In this document: positions 12,106 through 22,924 of the stretch, piece after piece
How the letters are laid out: each line of letters starts with the position of its first letter
How positions within the stretch are numbered: position 1 is the stretch's first letter
Assembly (NCBI GenBank): GCA_023525715.1
Contig: CM042015.1
Coordinates: 87,109,750 to 87,173,749 of the forward strand
Length of the DNA: 64,000 nt
Source of the DNA: Cichorium intybus
Taxonomy: Eukaryota > Streptophyta > Magnoliopsida > Asterales > Asteraceae
Direction of reading: 5' to 3'
Notes under the pieces: generated by a model
What the model saw: only the letters and a program-made list of their open reading frames with translations
Told to the model about the DNA's origin: nothing
Databases searched by the model: none
Program-made: the position numbers and the translations under genes

Positions 12106-12392
12106 ATACTTTTCATATTTCTTTCAATACCTTTCTTCTGTCCCGGCCACCAACACATAGGTTTTATCGACCTATCCAGTCTGGTTTTGCTCCGGGTACA
12201 CTGCATATCTAGTACAAAATACATCTTTTCAAGATGATTTTCATGTTTCCCTTTGCTTTGGAATCCACATTCACAACCACCAAGGGTTTAAATCGCTGTG
12301 ATCTTCCAACTAGCTTCTGCTAATATTCAATCATTTATTTATTATTCACATTTTCAAACGTGCACACATCTTTCTGTGCTACCCGAATCAAC

Positions 12393-12584
12393 TCAGGTAA
12401 TCAATTCGTCACACTCACGCATGTGGTTGTATCTTTCAAAAGATACTCTTTCTAATTCAAGGCATATATAGCCACATCTGTCCTTTTTGAGATGGTACAG
12501 GATTTCATACCTGAAGTCTCTAAGTAACCCATCTATCTTTGCTATCTCATATTCAACTGCTTTTTGATCAATTAAGCATTTCAA
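12393..12584 (-). pseudogene. RNase H-like pol fragment (copy 2)
   Basis: Second copy of the 63-residue frame also found at 6312-6503, differing by one residue (R/I). It lies between the protease and integrase remnants, in the order expected for Ty3/Gypsy. Confidence 0.6.
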
Positions 12585-13544
12585 ACTCTTATGATCCTTA
12601 TAACAGTAAGCTTTACACTATATCGATAGTGTTTCCAAAGCTTCAATGCCAAAATTATTGTTGCTACTGCAACATCATGCATCTACAGTCAGATCTGAAT
12701 GCATTTATTTAATCCAATTTATCTTCTCCTCTTAGCATCAAAGCTAACGTCAGAGTTTCACACAAGGTTTATTCCAAACCTTTACAAGATACATGTGGTC
12801 TTTCTACCACCCAGATTTTTTTTGTCACTTTTATTAGTCAACTTTAATCAACTGAACAACATTCAAGGAGCAGCTTTCTACAACTCTCCTAAATTAACCC
12901 GCCAATCCAAGGAAACTACTACTAATTTCAGTCAGATTCCAAGGCGGTTCCCTTTCTATCACAGTATCTTTTCCACTGGATATACTTTATCATCTCTGGC
13001 TTTATTAACATGCCAAAGAGTATAAAACTTCTTTTTGCCAAATTTCATACTTGGAGAATTTTACAAATCACTTAACTTAGTGAATTAACTCCAATGTCTG
13101 GTACAAACGCACCTCATATTCGATCTGGTTTCGAGAATATCAGATTCTCAGTAGTCAATGCACATATGCATTAACTGGTCTTTCTTCTTTTCAAACAAGG
13201 TAGGGCTCCATACGATGACACATACGGTCCTAAGAGTCCCTAATACAAAAATTTCTTCTAGTTATTTTTCAACTCTGCCATCTCTACAGATGCAAATCAA
13301 TACAGAGTCTATGTAGCAGGAACGGCTCTCAAATCAGCTTTATCATAGACTCTTCTCGCCAATTAGGCAGAAATCTTGGAAGTTCTTTTCAAAAGAAACA
13401 TCCGTGAATTTATCTAAAGTAGTACACTACTATCACTGCTTTATTTAACTTGGTCAATACCACGTATGCCAATTATAACATCATTCTTTTACTAACTCTT
13501 ATCCGAGTTTAAGCAAAGAAAATAACCAGTATTCTCAACAACGG

Positions 13545-13757
13545 TCATTTACCATGGATTTCCATCCATTTCATTTCTGTTTTAGGAATCATACTGTTCT
13601 TATTTCTACAATTCATGGTAGCATAATTCATTGCTAACCAATTCATATGCACGATTGCTTCAAATTCACTGGTAGTCATCGGCTTCAGATTTATAGGGAA
13701 AAATGGTCCCGTAAATCCTAGGCAAACTACCTTCCAGGTGTTCAATACATAGAACAT
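13545..13757 (-). pseudogene. Aspartic protease-like pol fragment (copy 2)
   Basis: Same 70-residue frame as at 7465-7677, with the GMDWL motif altered to HMNWL. It is the most upstream recognisable pol piece in the sense direction. Confidence 0.65.
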
Positions 13758-14644
13758 ATTTGCTATCTGCTATAGCTACTTCCAACTTTTCATCCATAAT
13801 CGTTGATGAAATACTCAATCAAGACATCAGTGTCACCGATCCAAAGCATAGCTTCCTGGATCAAATATAACATACACGAGTTATATTCAGAATTATATCG
13901 GAGATCATATCAGTCTCCTCATTAGCTTCTTCCACTATCTGCTGGAATGCTCAAGGTACCACTGGTTCTTTTTGACCATTCATTTCTTCTTTCTTTCCTG
14001 GATTCATTACCCGTTACTCCACATTTAGCATGTGAGTATTTCATAAAGAAGTGGTCTATAGTTGCACGCTGGAACCACTTCCGTCCCATACAATAAACTC
14101 GAGCAATTTGCCCCCATTTTCTGCAATTTCAGCATGTCAACGATAGAGTCTCAACTCTAAAATGTTCAGAGTGCTTTTCCTGCACTTCTCATGTCACATC
14201 ATCTTTCGTTCTGGTCCCTTCCCTTTAAGGTTAGACCTAATTCATTTTAACTTCTTCTGAGAAGTCCACTATTATTTTCTGCTTTCCTTGTAGTCTCAAC
14301 TACTGTTCTTTCACCTTGAATATCAACCAAAGTGAGCAACCGATTTCTCTATCTGACCACATCAGCTAACATTGCTCATCATGTGGATTTCTGCTATTCA
14401 TCCCCCTTTTTGCTCCTAATACAAAGAGTATTGAGAAAAGGCTGGTCCATTTCTTAGAGCTTCGCACCCTAAATGTCTTCCAAGAAGATTTACAATTCAT
14501 ACTTCTTATACGTCAGAAGTTAGCAACAGTTAGGTTATATATGTATAATAACATCTATATACACCTAACTATGCATCATGTCTACTATCTCAGGGTTTAA
14601 GTCCAGGAATCTACTCTATAGACACCTAGTTCACTTAAACCACG

Positions 14645-14656
14645 GCTCTGATACTA
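14645..14656 (-). other. Primer-binding site with a mutation
   Basis: The equivalent of 8565-8576 but reading TAGTATCAGAGC, with the second base changed from G to A on the sense strand. Priming from initiator tRNA-Met would be impaired in this copy. Confidence 0.75.
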
Positions 14657-14659
14657 ACT

Positions 14660-17330
14660 TGTAACACCCGGCTTTTAAAACAAAACACCCCTGAAAAATT
14701 TTTCATTTAAAACCAAGGTTTCAATACATAAAACCATAACAAAGGGGTATATTTTAATAAACACGGGTACAAGTGTATCAAGGAGAGTATATAATAGCAT
14801 AGTCTTCTTTGAAGCCGGGCTGCTACTGACAACATCTAAGAGTCCTACTTCACAGTCACGGACTCTATCTTGTCCCCTATCAGTATCAAGCTAACCTGCA
14901 GGGGCAATAACAAATATCGTGAGCTATAAAGCTCAGTGAGTAATCATATCTAACGTGTACAATAAATACATCCATATATAATTCGTTATATATGAAAAAT
15001 ATATCTATTATTTTATCAGTCAATATCAACTCCCGTTTTATAGCCTTTTCTGGCCAAACATGTATATCTGTCTGGATAACGAACCCAGACTGCTAGCCTT
15101 ACCGGCTAATCGTATGTATCTCAGGATTTCACATCCTACTGTGTAGCCTTACCGGCCGAATCATGATATCATGTGATTTTCAAATCACATCGGGAAATTG
15201 TACACTTTATCATACCCAGTCTGTTATTTGCACACCAATCATATCCAGTCTGTACTGTTTTTGTCCCATCTTTCTTAGCCATACATGACTATACTATATA
15301 TCATGACTATATAAGTCATATTATTTGTCAAAGCTATACGAGCTGTACCAAAGCATTTCTAGCATATAAATCATAGCCCGCAGGCTGCATCAGTTTGGGT
15401 TCAACGACCCGGTATCGTAGCCATCATGCTGCACCATTTCTGTATAATCATATCATAGCCTTATAGGCTGCACCAGTTGGATATAGCATCCAATATCATA
15501 GCCACAAGAAATAAGTTTGCCTAGACTCACGGGTTAGCCCGCTGTTGTCTATATAAGTTTGGCTCATCAAAATAAACTATGGCTCACGGGTAAGCCCGCT
15601 GTTGCCTGAAATATGTGGCTCACAGGAAAATCCCGCTGTTGCCTAGACTCACGGCTGGTTCCGGTCTTGTCTATATAAGTTTTATTGACTCATGGCTGGT
15701 TCCGATCTTGTCATTTATTGACTCACGGCTGGTTCCGGTCTTGTCATTTATTGACTCACGGCTGGTTCCGGTCTTGTCATTTATTGACTCACGGCTGGTT
15801 CCGGTCTTGTCATATCATAGTGTATATATATATGTATTGACTCACAGTTCCGTTCTTGTCATCGCAATGACTCACGGCTTATCTGGTCTTGTCGTTTACA
15901 TATATTTTTACAGTTGTCATATTCGTCCCTCGAAGCCATTTCAACCTGCAACAAATCAATCATCATATATCACATATGATATCAGTGAGATTACTCACCT
16001 AGATGCTAGCTGCATTTATATTCCGGTTGTTTCTTGCCTTTGCGTGCACCACAACCATTGTCCCACACCTATATAATCATTTATATACCAAATGATAATA
16101 GGTTAATAGTCATTTCAGTTGGCTCTAATGCATAAGAGTCCAATGTAACAACATTACGAACAATGTCTAGATGATAAACTTCCCATTTACCATCTTTCTT
16201 TAAATTATACATTTTTACAAAATATACGTATTTTGCTACAGTACTTTCGGGAGGTCGTATACGTATTCCGACAATTTTCCCCGAAGTTTCATATCATATT
16301 AGACCTATGTTTAAAATTTCAAGTCAATCGGATAAGTCTAACATCAAATTCTAAAATGAAACTTCTCTTAACAGGGGGCTGATTTTTGCTGCTGGGCAGA
16401 GATCGCGACCCTATCTCATTAGAGATCGGGACTCGATGGATCGCGACCCGATCCTCTCATAGATCGCGACCCGATAATTGCTGGACAGACCAGAATCACG
16501 ATTTTTATGCTACAAAAATCCCATTTTCTCATTTTAAGCCCTTAATACACGACTTAATGATCAGGGATTGTTCTAGGACTAAAACCTTTGTCTAATAACA
16601 AGTTTTTATCCATTAAAAACACCTTAATCACACAAATTCATGATTTAGGGTTCTTGGCAAAATTCTCAATTTCATCAAAAATGGCAACCTACTTCCATAT
16701 TCTTTGATTAAGTCCTTTTTAGCATGACTTAATGGAAGCATTACATCAATTTAAACACATAATCATAACTGAAATTTACAAATTTCAGTTTCTATAAAAC
16801 CCATTAAGAACTTCTTCAAGAACTTGACTAAAAGGGCAATCTACATACCTTAATTGCTTGGAATTCACCATCTTCCAACAATTGATCCAAGTTCTTGCTT
16901 CAAGCTTCAAAATTCTTCCAGAAATCGCACCCAAACCTTCTCCCGTTGCTGCACATATGGCTAGTCAAAGAAGAGAGTCAAACTCTCTATTTATACCTCC
17001 AAAATTTACAAATTTGGTCCCTAAGTTCATTTTCTTGAACTTTGACCACAAAATCAAGTTTTACTTCAATAAAACTTTCATTTCTTACATTTTTGCCACA
17101 ACCAACAATATTTTTCATATTTGGTCTTTCACATGGTCAAATGACCAAAATACCCTTTTGCGGTAAAACGACCCAAAATCTGTTTTTTTTATAACATTTT
17201 AAGTCCAATCTCAAAATATTATTTCAAACCAACTACTTTTCTGTCCAAAAGACCAATTTACCCTTCCAAGATAAAATAACCATTTTACCCTTTTTATTAT
17301 ATTTTATAAAAAGAGTGTCTTGGCGTTACA
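14660..17330 (-). mobile_element. Full LTR (right copy)
   Basis: 2671 bp. This is the 5' LTR in the coding direction. It differs from the 8580 copy by roughly twenty substitutions and several indels, mostly in the gactcacgg minisatellite region (15520-15850). TATA box at 16998-16984 on the - strand. Confidence 0.85.
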
Positions 17331-18101
17331 TGACACGACACGACGGAGCAATTTCTTATATAACATTAACATGACACGTCATGATGTCATGTTTTACTTT
17401 TCTAAAATGAAAATGGTCCAATTAAAATACGATAAAAACAACCAACACAAAAAACATAAAATGAACATAAACTTTTAGTTTATTTAATTCATAATTAATC
17501 ATACAAAACATGATAAACACGACAAGCAATGTTAATATCGTGTCAAATTTTAAACACGAACACAACACAAAAGACATCGTGTTCTTTACAATTGACATGA
17601 ACACGAATTCGAAATTTAATTGCGCCCTAGTTTTGTTTCGTGTCATGTATTTTGTCGTGTCTTGTCATGAATTGTCACACCTAGTTTTGAGAGAGTATAT
17701 TCGTTTCTATTGATTCACAAAAGATTGCAGAAATAACTAGTTTACTACAAAAATCTTATATACGTCATTTAATGAAATGTCATGGTTACAAAATAATAGG
17801 TATATTACTAGAAAATTAGCTTTTAATGACACACGAACAATGACACACACTAATTTTATGACACACAAAAATGTATGTCATCAAAAAAGTCATCTTTTTT
17901 AAAAATTGAAAGCCTTTACGACACACAAAAATGTGAGTCATCATTTAATGTCATAAACCAGAAATATAAAAAAAAAACACGAGGTACATTTCTACGTCGT
18001 TTTATAAAAAATGTGTGTCATCTTATTCTCCATTTATTTCCTCGGCTAGAACTAAAGTCGCTTCTCAATATTCCTCCTCTCAATTCATACGCAACTGGAA
18101 A

Positions 18102-18230
18102 ATGGAGAGTGGCGAAGAGGATTTTGTGTTCTTTAGAACACCAATCGAGCAGGAAGAAGATACATCGATTTTGTACATACACTCGATTTCGATTTACAAA
18201 CAATCGAGCGGGAAGAAGATACGTAATTGA
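18102..18230 (+). pseudogene. Captured first-exon fragment resembling TOUGH (G-patch)
   Basis: The ATG at 18102 opens MESGEEDFVFFRTPIEQEED, close to the conserved N-terminus of plant TOUGH/TGH proteins (EEDFVF-GTPIERE-E). After about 20 residues the similarity stops at a GATAC|GTAATT-like donor that is partly duplicated (the gaagaagatac phrase occurs at 18156-18166 and 18211-18221). It lies inside the CACTA element, so it is a transduplicated piece. Identification rests on a short match made from memory. Confidence 0.45.
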
Positions 18231-18852
18231 ATCATTTCGATTTTGTACAAACACTGGATTTACATCGATTCAGGCAAGTTCGTCTTTTCAAGCGATGTTA
18301 GGGCTTTCCAATGTACAAACTAAACCCCTTCCTTTTTTAGATCGATGATTGTTTTTGTATCTATTTAACTTCAGAAGTGATGGAATGATCAGGTTAATTT
18401 TACTTCAACGATTTGATCAGGTTAAATATTTAGGGTTACTTGATTATTCTTTTAGCATCGATTAACCATGATGAACTTGTGAAGCTTATTACACTCTGTA
18501 ATTGAAAACTTCTCCATCGTCCCACATTGAATGTTCAATAAGAACCGACCTGTATGCAATCGAAACCTTGGGTACATGGCTGCCGAGTCTAGTACTTCTA
18601 GAATTATTGCAAGAAGACACTACTTTCTGTTTTGATCTCCAACTATTTGATGTAATGTCTGAACTAAAAATTGTATAAAATCCATAAATTTGTAAGCGGC
18701 TATGATAGTATTCAAACAGCCCAAGGGCTGTTATATGAAATAAAATCGAAGTTGTCAAAGGTGCAGCCAAAATTCCTAATGTCAAGTATACCATGAAACT
18801 TGAATATATTTTTCCACTGTCTCCCTTTGATATGTATATATTGTCTCTATAG

Positions 18853-19163
18853 GTTGTATGCTTTCGATCACTCGAGAAACCAAAAGAGGACAAGTTCTCA
18901 TTGGAACTGTAAGTTTCTACTATCTACTGGTTTTCAATTTTACCAAATGGATTAAATTTTTATTATGTATTGTTGACTTTTACCAGGTCAAAACTTAACG
19001 ATTATGATGACGTTGTTGAAAGAGTTTCCAACAATTTGATCTTAGATGATCCATCTATATTAGCATTACATCTCAGAATTGTTACTCTTAACAACCCAAA
19101 TCCTAATCAATCAAGTACCAGCGAGTTCACCACCTGTCAGTCATGCTAACTCATTACAATCAT
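18853..19163 (+). pseudogene. Captured UBP12/UBP13-like deubiquitinase fragment (two exons)
   Basis: Exon A (18853-18908) reads FRSLEKPKEDKFSLEL and has an AG acceptor and GTAAGT donor. Exon B (18987-19163) continues in frame with SKLNDYDDVVERVSNN, then shifts frame and reads LTSQNCYS, QPKS, SIKYQRVHHLSVMLTHYN. The order matches the C-terminal region of plant UBP12/13 (LSKL-YDDVVERVA, DDP-KIRLTSHNCYSQQPK, KYRGV-HLSDML-HYNQ). One frameshift and two stops make it non-functional. It lies inside the CACTA element with introns retained, so it was copied from genomic DNA, not mRNA. Confidence 0.75.
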
Positions 19164-19280
19164 GTATTTGTTCTAATTACTTAAGTCCTAAGATTATTAA
19201 ATAATTGGAATGAATTTTAACTGGATAGTTTGTACTTTGTGACTCAAATATTTTGTTCATTACCATTTTAAACTGTTTAG

Positions 19281-19430
19281 GCAACCAGACCTCTAGGGGG
19301 AGGTTTGAGAATGTTAAACTCTCAAAATACAATATCCAGAATTGGTTCGTATGAGCAACCAATGCAACACTATCTGCCACAACAATGGAATCAATCTCAA
19401 TTTTGATTGCAATCGTACGAGGATCAAGGG
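19281..19430 (+). pseudogene. Captured Q-rich exon of unknown gene
   Basis: A 150-bp exon-like segment between an AG acceptor (tgtttag) and a donor (ggg|gtaaat). It reads 50 codons with a single stop, including SRIGSYEQPMQHYLPQQWNQ. The composition suggests a disordered Q-rich tail of a nuclear protein. I do not recognise the parent gene. Confidence 0.4.
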
Positions 19431-20277
19431 GTAAATAAGTCTTAGTTTAAATATTTTTCCATGTTTTATTTGAACACACTATTTAACATCATTTACAAGT
19501 GGATTTTGAGCATCTTTTTTCCCATTTTTAAATTTTTTTTATTTTACTTTGATTTGATTGTTTTGTTATTTGTGCAGTATGCCTCAATATGAAGCCTAGT
19601 TGTAAGTTGCAAATGAATTGTAAGCTAACATTTAGAATTGCCAATGAGTTAAACTAAATATCTGGGCAATTTGCAAGAAATAGCTACATACTTTACTCTT
19701 TCTTCCAATATAGACAACATACTTTACCTTTTACCCATGATAGAGATATATACATTTACATGTGAGTTAAATTAAGTACACTGCTATTATTGGTGAAGAA
19801 TGTCAGTATTATGGGTATGGAAGTACATTTTCTATGTTGGTAGCAAGAGTAAATTTGTTGTTATACGCAACAATTGACTCATCGGTATACATATTTCATG
19901 GAATAGTGCATTATGGTATTGCTAAGCATTGGGAACTTTATAAAAAATATATGAAATCATTTATCCTTATGTATTCAAAAAGACATAACTTATTCTATTT
20001 TCCATATTACAGGTTTAAAATGCTATTGGATCCTTCAAAATAATTCGGGCTCCGATAACAATAAAAAGGCTACAGATTGTACTAAGTGGGGTGGTGACAA
20101 GAAAAGTATTGGTGGTGGTGCAAGTGGTGGATGCATGTGGTGGATTTTCCATGTTTATTATTTTGTATTTGACATGAAAATGTGACGTGGCAATGGGTTT
20201 GATTTGTATTAATGATGTTTTATTTTATATTCTGAGACATTAAATTTAATGTGTGATTTAGTTTTAATAATCTTAAA

Positions 20278-20280
<3 letters not shown>

Positions 20281-20348
<68 letters not shown>
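20281..20348. repeat. (AT)n microsatellite
   Basis: Two AT runs interrupted by a single TAAT, inside the right part of the CACTA element. Confidence 0.9.
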
Positions 20349-20351
<3 letters not shown>

Positions 20352-20607
20352 GATATACAAAATGTCCTAGATGTATGTCCAAAATTTATGATACACAAAT
20401 ACGTGTCATCTTTCATTTATTATTGGGGCTTCAATGACACACATTTGTGTGTCATCTATACCCTTTAATGACACGCAATGCGTGTCATTAAAGGTCTTTT
20501 TTCTAGTAGTGGTATTTTGTAAGATATTATATTTATAACTCAGTTGTTTCGCTTCACTGATTTATTTTATTATATGGATACATGTTGCGCTTTATACACA
20601 TGGAAAA

Positions 20608-21298
20608 AGACAAGGGTGGCAATTGGGTCGGGTTTGGTTTGGCGGGTCAGAAACTCCAACCCGGACACAACCCGTATAATTAATCGTGTCAACTTCTTCA
20701 ACTCTAACCCGTATATGTGTAACCCGAACACGACTCATGTAACCCATTTAATTATACGGGTTTGCAGCTTCGTGGGTCAGTGTTGGGTTCATGGGTCACA
20801 TTTGGGTTCGTGGGTCAAATTCGGGTTTGTGGGTCATGAATATTTAAATAGCGCAAGTTCCAGAAAAAAACTTATTAACACATTCAATATCCAAAAAAAC
20901 ACATCCAAAGAAAAATTAAAAACATTCATACAAAGACCTATCAAATAAATATATGAATATATCCAAATGCATGAGCACAATTTCTATAGATGGCTATGCT
21001 ATGCTCACCGAAAGGAGTAAGAGACTAAGGCGTAAATGGGAAAAGACTCGGAGACCTAAATCTAAAGGGTTAAAGTAAACTTGTATGTCTAAATCAATAT
21101 AAAATTTAATTAAAAATATTAAAATTTTGATTTTAAAATGTAATATATTATACGGGTTGGCGGGTTGACCTGCAAAGTCATATATCGACCCAAACACAAC
21201 CCATATAATAAATGGGTTGGCGGGTCAAAAATCTCAAACTAAACCCGTTTATTTTCGTGTCGTGTTTCAGGTTGTATCAAAAATTGTCACTCCTACAA
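20608..21298. mobile_element. MITE-like repeat with ggtcggg words
   Basis: It starts caagggtggcaattgggtcg and ends aaaattgtcactcctac, whose complement is a diverged copy of the start. The interior repeats gtgggtca and gggttggcgggt phrases. Sequences of this style are widespread in plant intergenic DNA and usually behave as hAT-like MITEs; that assignment is from general knowledge. Confidence 0.5.
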
Positions 21299-21366
21299 AA
21301 AGCCCTTATTACACGTTTCTGCAAGTAGGAAGTTTGTCCATATAGTACATAGTAGGGGTGTACGCG

Positions 21367-22471
21367 CAGTGGCGAGTCTAGGATGAAAACCTACATGGTT
21401 TACTATTTAAGTGAAATCGATCGAAATAAAATCGTCAAAAAAAAATACTAGTTGCGGGTCGGGTTGTATAAGCAAAAAAGAAAAACTTTAAAGTTATTAC
21501 AATTGTACCTGACGAGGTTTCATAACTTGAAATATATTCACAATTGTATCATTAATAATACTATCTAAAACACATTTTTCAATAAATGACACTAAATTAT
21601 CACTCAAAAATTGATCATTCATTTTGTTGCGTAGATCGGTCTTTACCAACTTCATTGCTGAAAACGCGCATTCCACACTTGATGTTGCAACGGGTAAGTT
21701 CAATGCAAGTTTCAAGAGAAGATAAACCTTAGGAAATATGATATGCTTCTGTTCATCGACCATCTTTTTGGCAAGTTCTTCAATGCTCACCGACCATCTT
21801 TTTGGCAAGTTCTTCAATGCTCTTTAACTGGTTAAATCGTTCATCTTCTCGCACATCTTTAATGTAGTTTTGAAGTTCCACTTCAAGAAGTTGAAGATCA
21901 TATTTTGTGATTGAGTTATTACAATTTAAAATTATAAACCTGCACTAGTTGTGAACAAATCATGAAATTAGGGAGCAACTTTGAAAAGCGGTGGCGGAAC
22001 CGCGGAGGGCGAGAATGCCGACAGGGATCGACGTTGAAAAACGGTGACAGTGATCGGCCGGCAGAAATCCCCGGTGTCAAAAGGGCAAGCGAGTTGTCGT
22101 CTTCTGCCGTATTGGAAATTGGGGAGCGACTTAATGTTTTTCTTTCTCCCTTATTGCCGAGTTGTGAGCTTGTTGTAGTCTTTTTTAATTTTGATTTTTT
22201 AATTTTTTTTCTTTATCTAAATTTAATTTGTATTAGACTATTAGGTTTTCTTTTAGTGGACGACATTTTAAATTGGGCTGCTATTGAGATATATAAATGT
22301 GGGCTTTAAAGTTTTGATTTATTTTAGAAAAAATTTTGCCAAACAAATTAAGGTAGGTCATGTAGAAAATTTAAGATAGGTCACCCATAATCACCACATA
22401 TATATCTATTAGTTGCAATTTTTTTAGGTAGGTCAAGTGACCCACCTTGATTCAATATAAACTCGCCACTG
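21367..22471 (-). mobile_element. Deleted hAT transposon
   Basis: Perfect 11-bp terminal inverted repeats CAGTGGCGAGT and ACTCGCCACTG, flanked by the 8-bp duplication TGTACGCG (21359-21366 and 22472-22479). The 8-bp duplication and the C-terminal transposase remnant inside both identify hAT. At 1105 bp it is internally deleted and non-autonomous. Confidence 0.9.
21497..21817 (-). pseudogene. hAT transposase C-terminal dimerisation domain (fragment)
   Basis: The 106-residue frame contains FPKVYLLLKLALNLPVATSS followed by VECAFSAMKLVKTDLRNKM. This is the signature of the hAT C-terminal dimerisation region of TTF-type zinc-finger transposases (LPVATASVERAFSAMK). The catalytic N-terminal and central parts are missing. 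A tandem duplication of about 33 bp (phrase gaccatctttttggcaagtt, twice between 21757 and 21812) disrupts its start. Confidence 0.85.
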
Positions 22472-22649
22472 TGTACGCGGTGCGGTTTAGATACAAAACC
22501 GCAGCCCGCACCGCATATCCGGTTTGAGACTTTTGGAAACCACAGACCATACCACAAATGTTCAAAACCGCATTATGCTGTGCGATTTGGTGCGGGTGGT
22601 TTGTGCGGTTTGAATACGGTTTGTGCGATTTTAAAATGGTAAATTTCAT

Positions 22650-22684
<35 letters not shown>

Positions 22685-22707
22685 ATGTATGTATGTATGT
22701 ATGTATG

Positions 22708-22738
<31 letters not shown>
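22650..22738. repeat. Compound microsatellite (GT)n-(GTAT)n-(AT)n
   Basis: Three adjoining runs: GT (about 22650-22668), GTAT/ATGT (about 22669-22712) and AT (about 22713-22738). They sit inside the gcggttt-type repeat. Confidence 0.9.
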
Positions 22739-22739
<1 letters not shown>

Positions 22740-22924
22740 ATGCGGTGCGGTGCAGTTTGAACAGCGGTTTCATAGCTATAAACCGCAAATCGCACCACAT
22801 AATGTGGTTTACAAAAATTATAAACCACAAACCGCACCACGTAGTTGTAAAACCGCATTATGCGGTGCGGTTTGGTGCGGTGTGGGCGGTTTGTGCGGTT
22901 TATGCGGTTAGTGCACACCCCTAG

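Larger units (their letters stand above)
11305..14659 (-). mobile_element. Internal region, second copy
   Basis: 3355 bp, about half of what an intact Gypsy internal region needs. In the sense direction it starts at the primer site (14656-14645) and ends just before TGTAACGCC with a purine-rich tract (GAAGGAGGGGAGAATT), the expected polypurine tract. Protease, RNase H and integrase remnants are present; no continuous gag or reverse transcriptase was found. Confidence 0.8.
5614..17330 (-). mobile_element. Ty3/Gypsy array: LTR-internal-LTR-internal-LTR
   Basis: One insertion unit bounded by the 5-bp duplication TGACA (5609-5613 and 17331-17335). The order is a truncated LTR (5614 to about 6136), truncated internal region (about 6137-8579), full LTR (8580-11304), internal region (11305-14659) and full LTR (14660-17330). 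In the coding direction (-) LTRs start TGTAACGCC and end GGGTGTTACA. The primer-binding site matches initiator tRNA-Met and pol remnants follow in the order protease, RNase H, integrase, as in Ty3/Gypsy. LTR length and 3' end style resemble chromoviruses of the Del/Tekay kind (inference). Pol is too short and broken to be functional. The shared outer target duplication shows that the array arose after a single insertion, by recombination between copies. Confidence 0.85.
5569..17684. mobile_element. MITE-like repeat split by the Gypsy array
   Basis: The flanks of the Gypsy array form one repeat. The left piece (5569-5613) starts gtagaagtggcaagtcggg, and the right piece (17331-17684) ends gaattgtcacacctag, whose complement (ctaggtgtgacaattc) resembles the left start. 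The interior is full of cgtgtcgtg/cacgacacg words. The same terminal style (ggtggcaa...ttgtcac) is seen in the repeat at 20608-21298, so this is probably a common dispersed family. Confidence 0.5.
17803..20511 (+). mobile_element. CACTA transposon carrying host gene fragments
   Basis: The right end reads ttttttctagtagtg (complement CACTACTAGAAAAAA), the typical CACTA terminus. The left end is tattactagaaaa, the same terminus with two C-to-T changes. Both sides are flanked by the 3-bp duplication GTA (17800-17802 and 20512-20514). Subterminal regions (17821-18020 and 20340-20490) contain many copies of atgacacac/gtgtgtcat in both orientations, as expected for transposase-binding repeats. No transposase is present, so it is non-autonomous. 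The interior holds exon-like pieces resembling TOUGH, UBP12/13 and an unknown Q-rich protein, all on the + strand. Confidence 0.85.
21353..22923. mobile_element. MITE-like repeat of the gcggttt type, split by a hAT element
   Basis: Ends taggggtgtacgc (21353-21365) and gtgcacacccctag (22911-22924) are inverted copies. The interior repeats ggtgcggtttg phrases on both strands. The hAT element at 21367-22471 interrupts it with an 8-bp duplication of its own sequence. Confidence 0.7.

Noticed and set aside
15615..16076. 153-residue + strand frame with 11-residue repeats
   Set aside because: The repeat is the 33-bp LTR minisatellite read antisense to the element; the copy at 9590 is broken differently, so there is no conserved protein.
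18510..18530. GTCCCACATTG resembling the plant snRNA upstream sequence element
   Set aside because: One mismatch from consensus, with no correctly spaced TATA box and no snRNA-like sequence downstream.
18489..18893. 134-residue - strand frame in the CACTA element
   Set aside because: It is antisense to the UBP12/13 exon at 18853-18908 and has no motif; probably chance.
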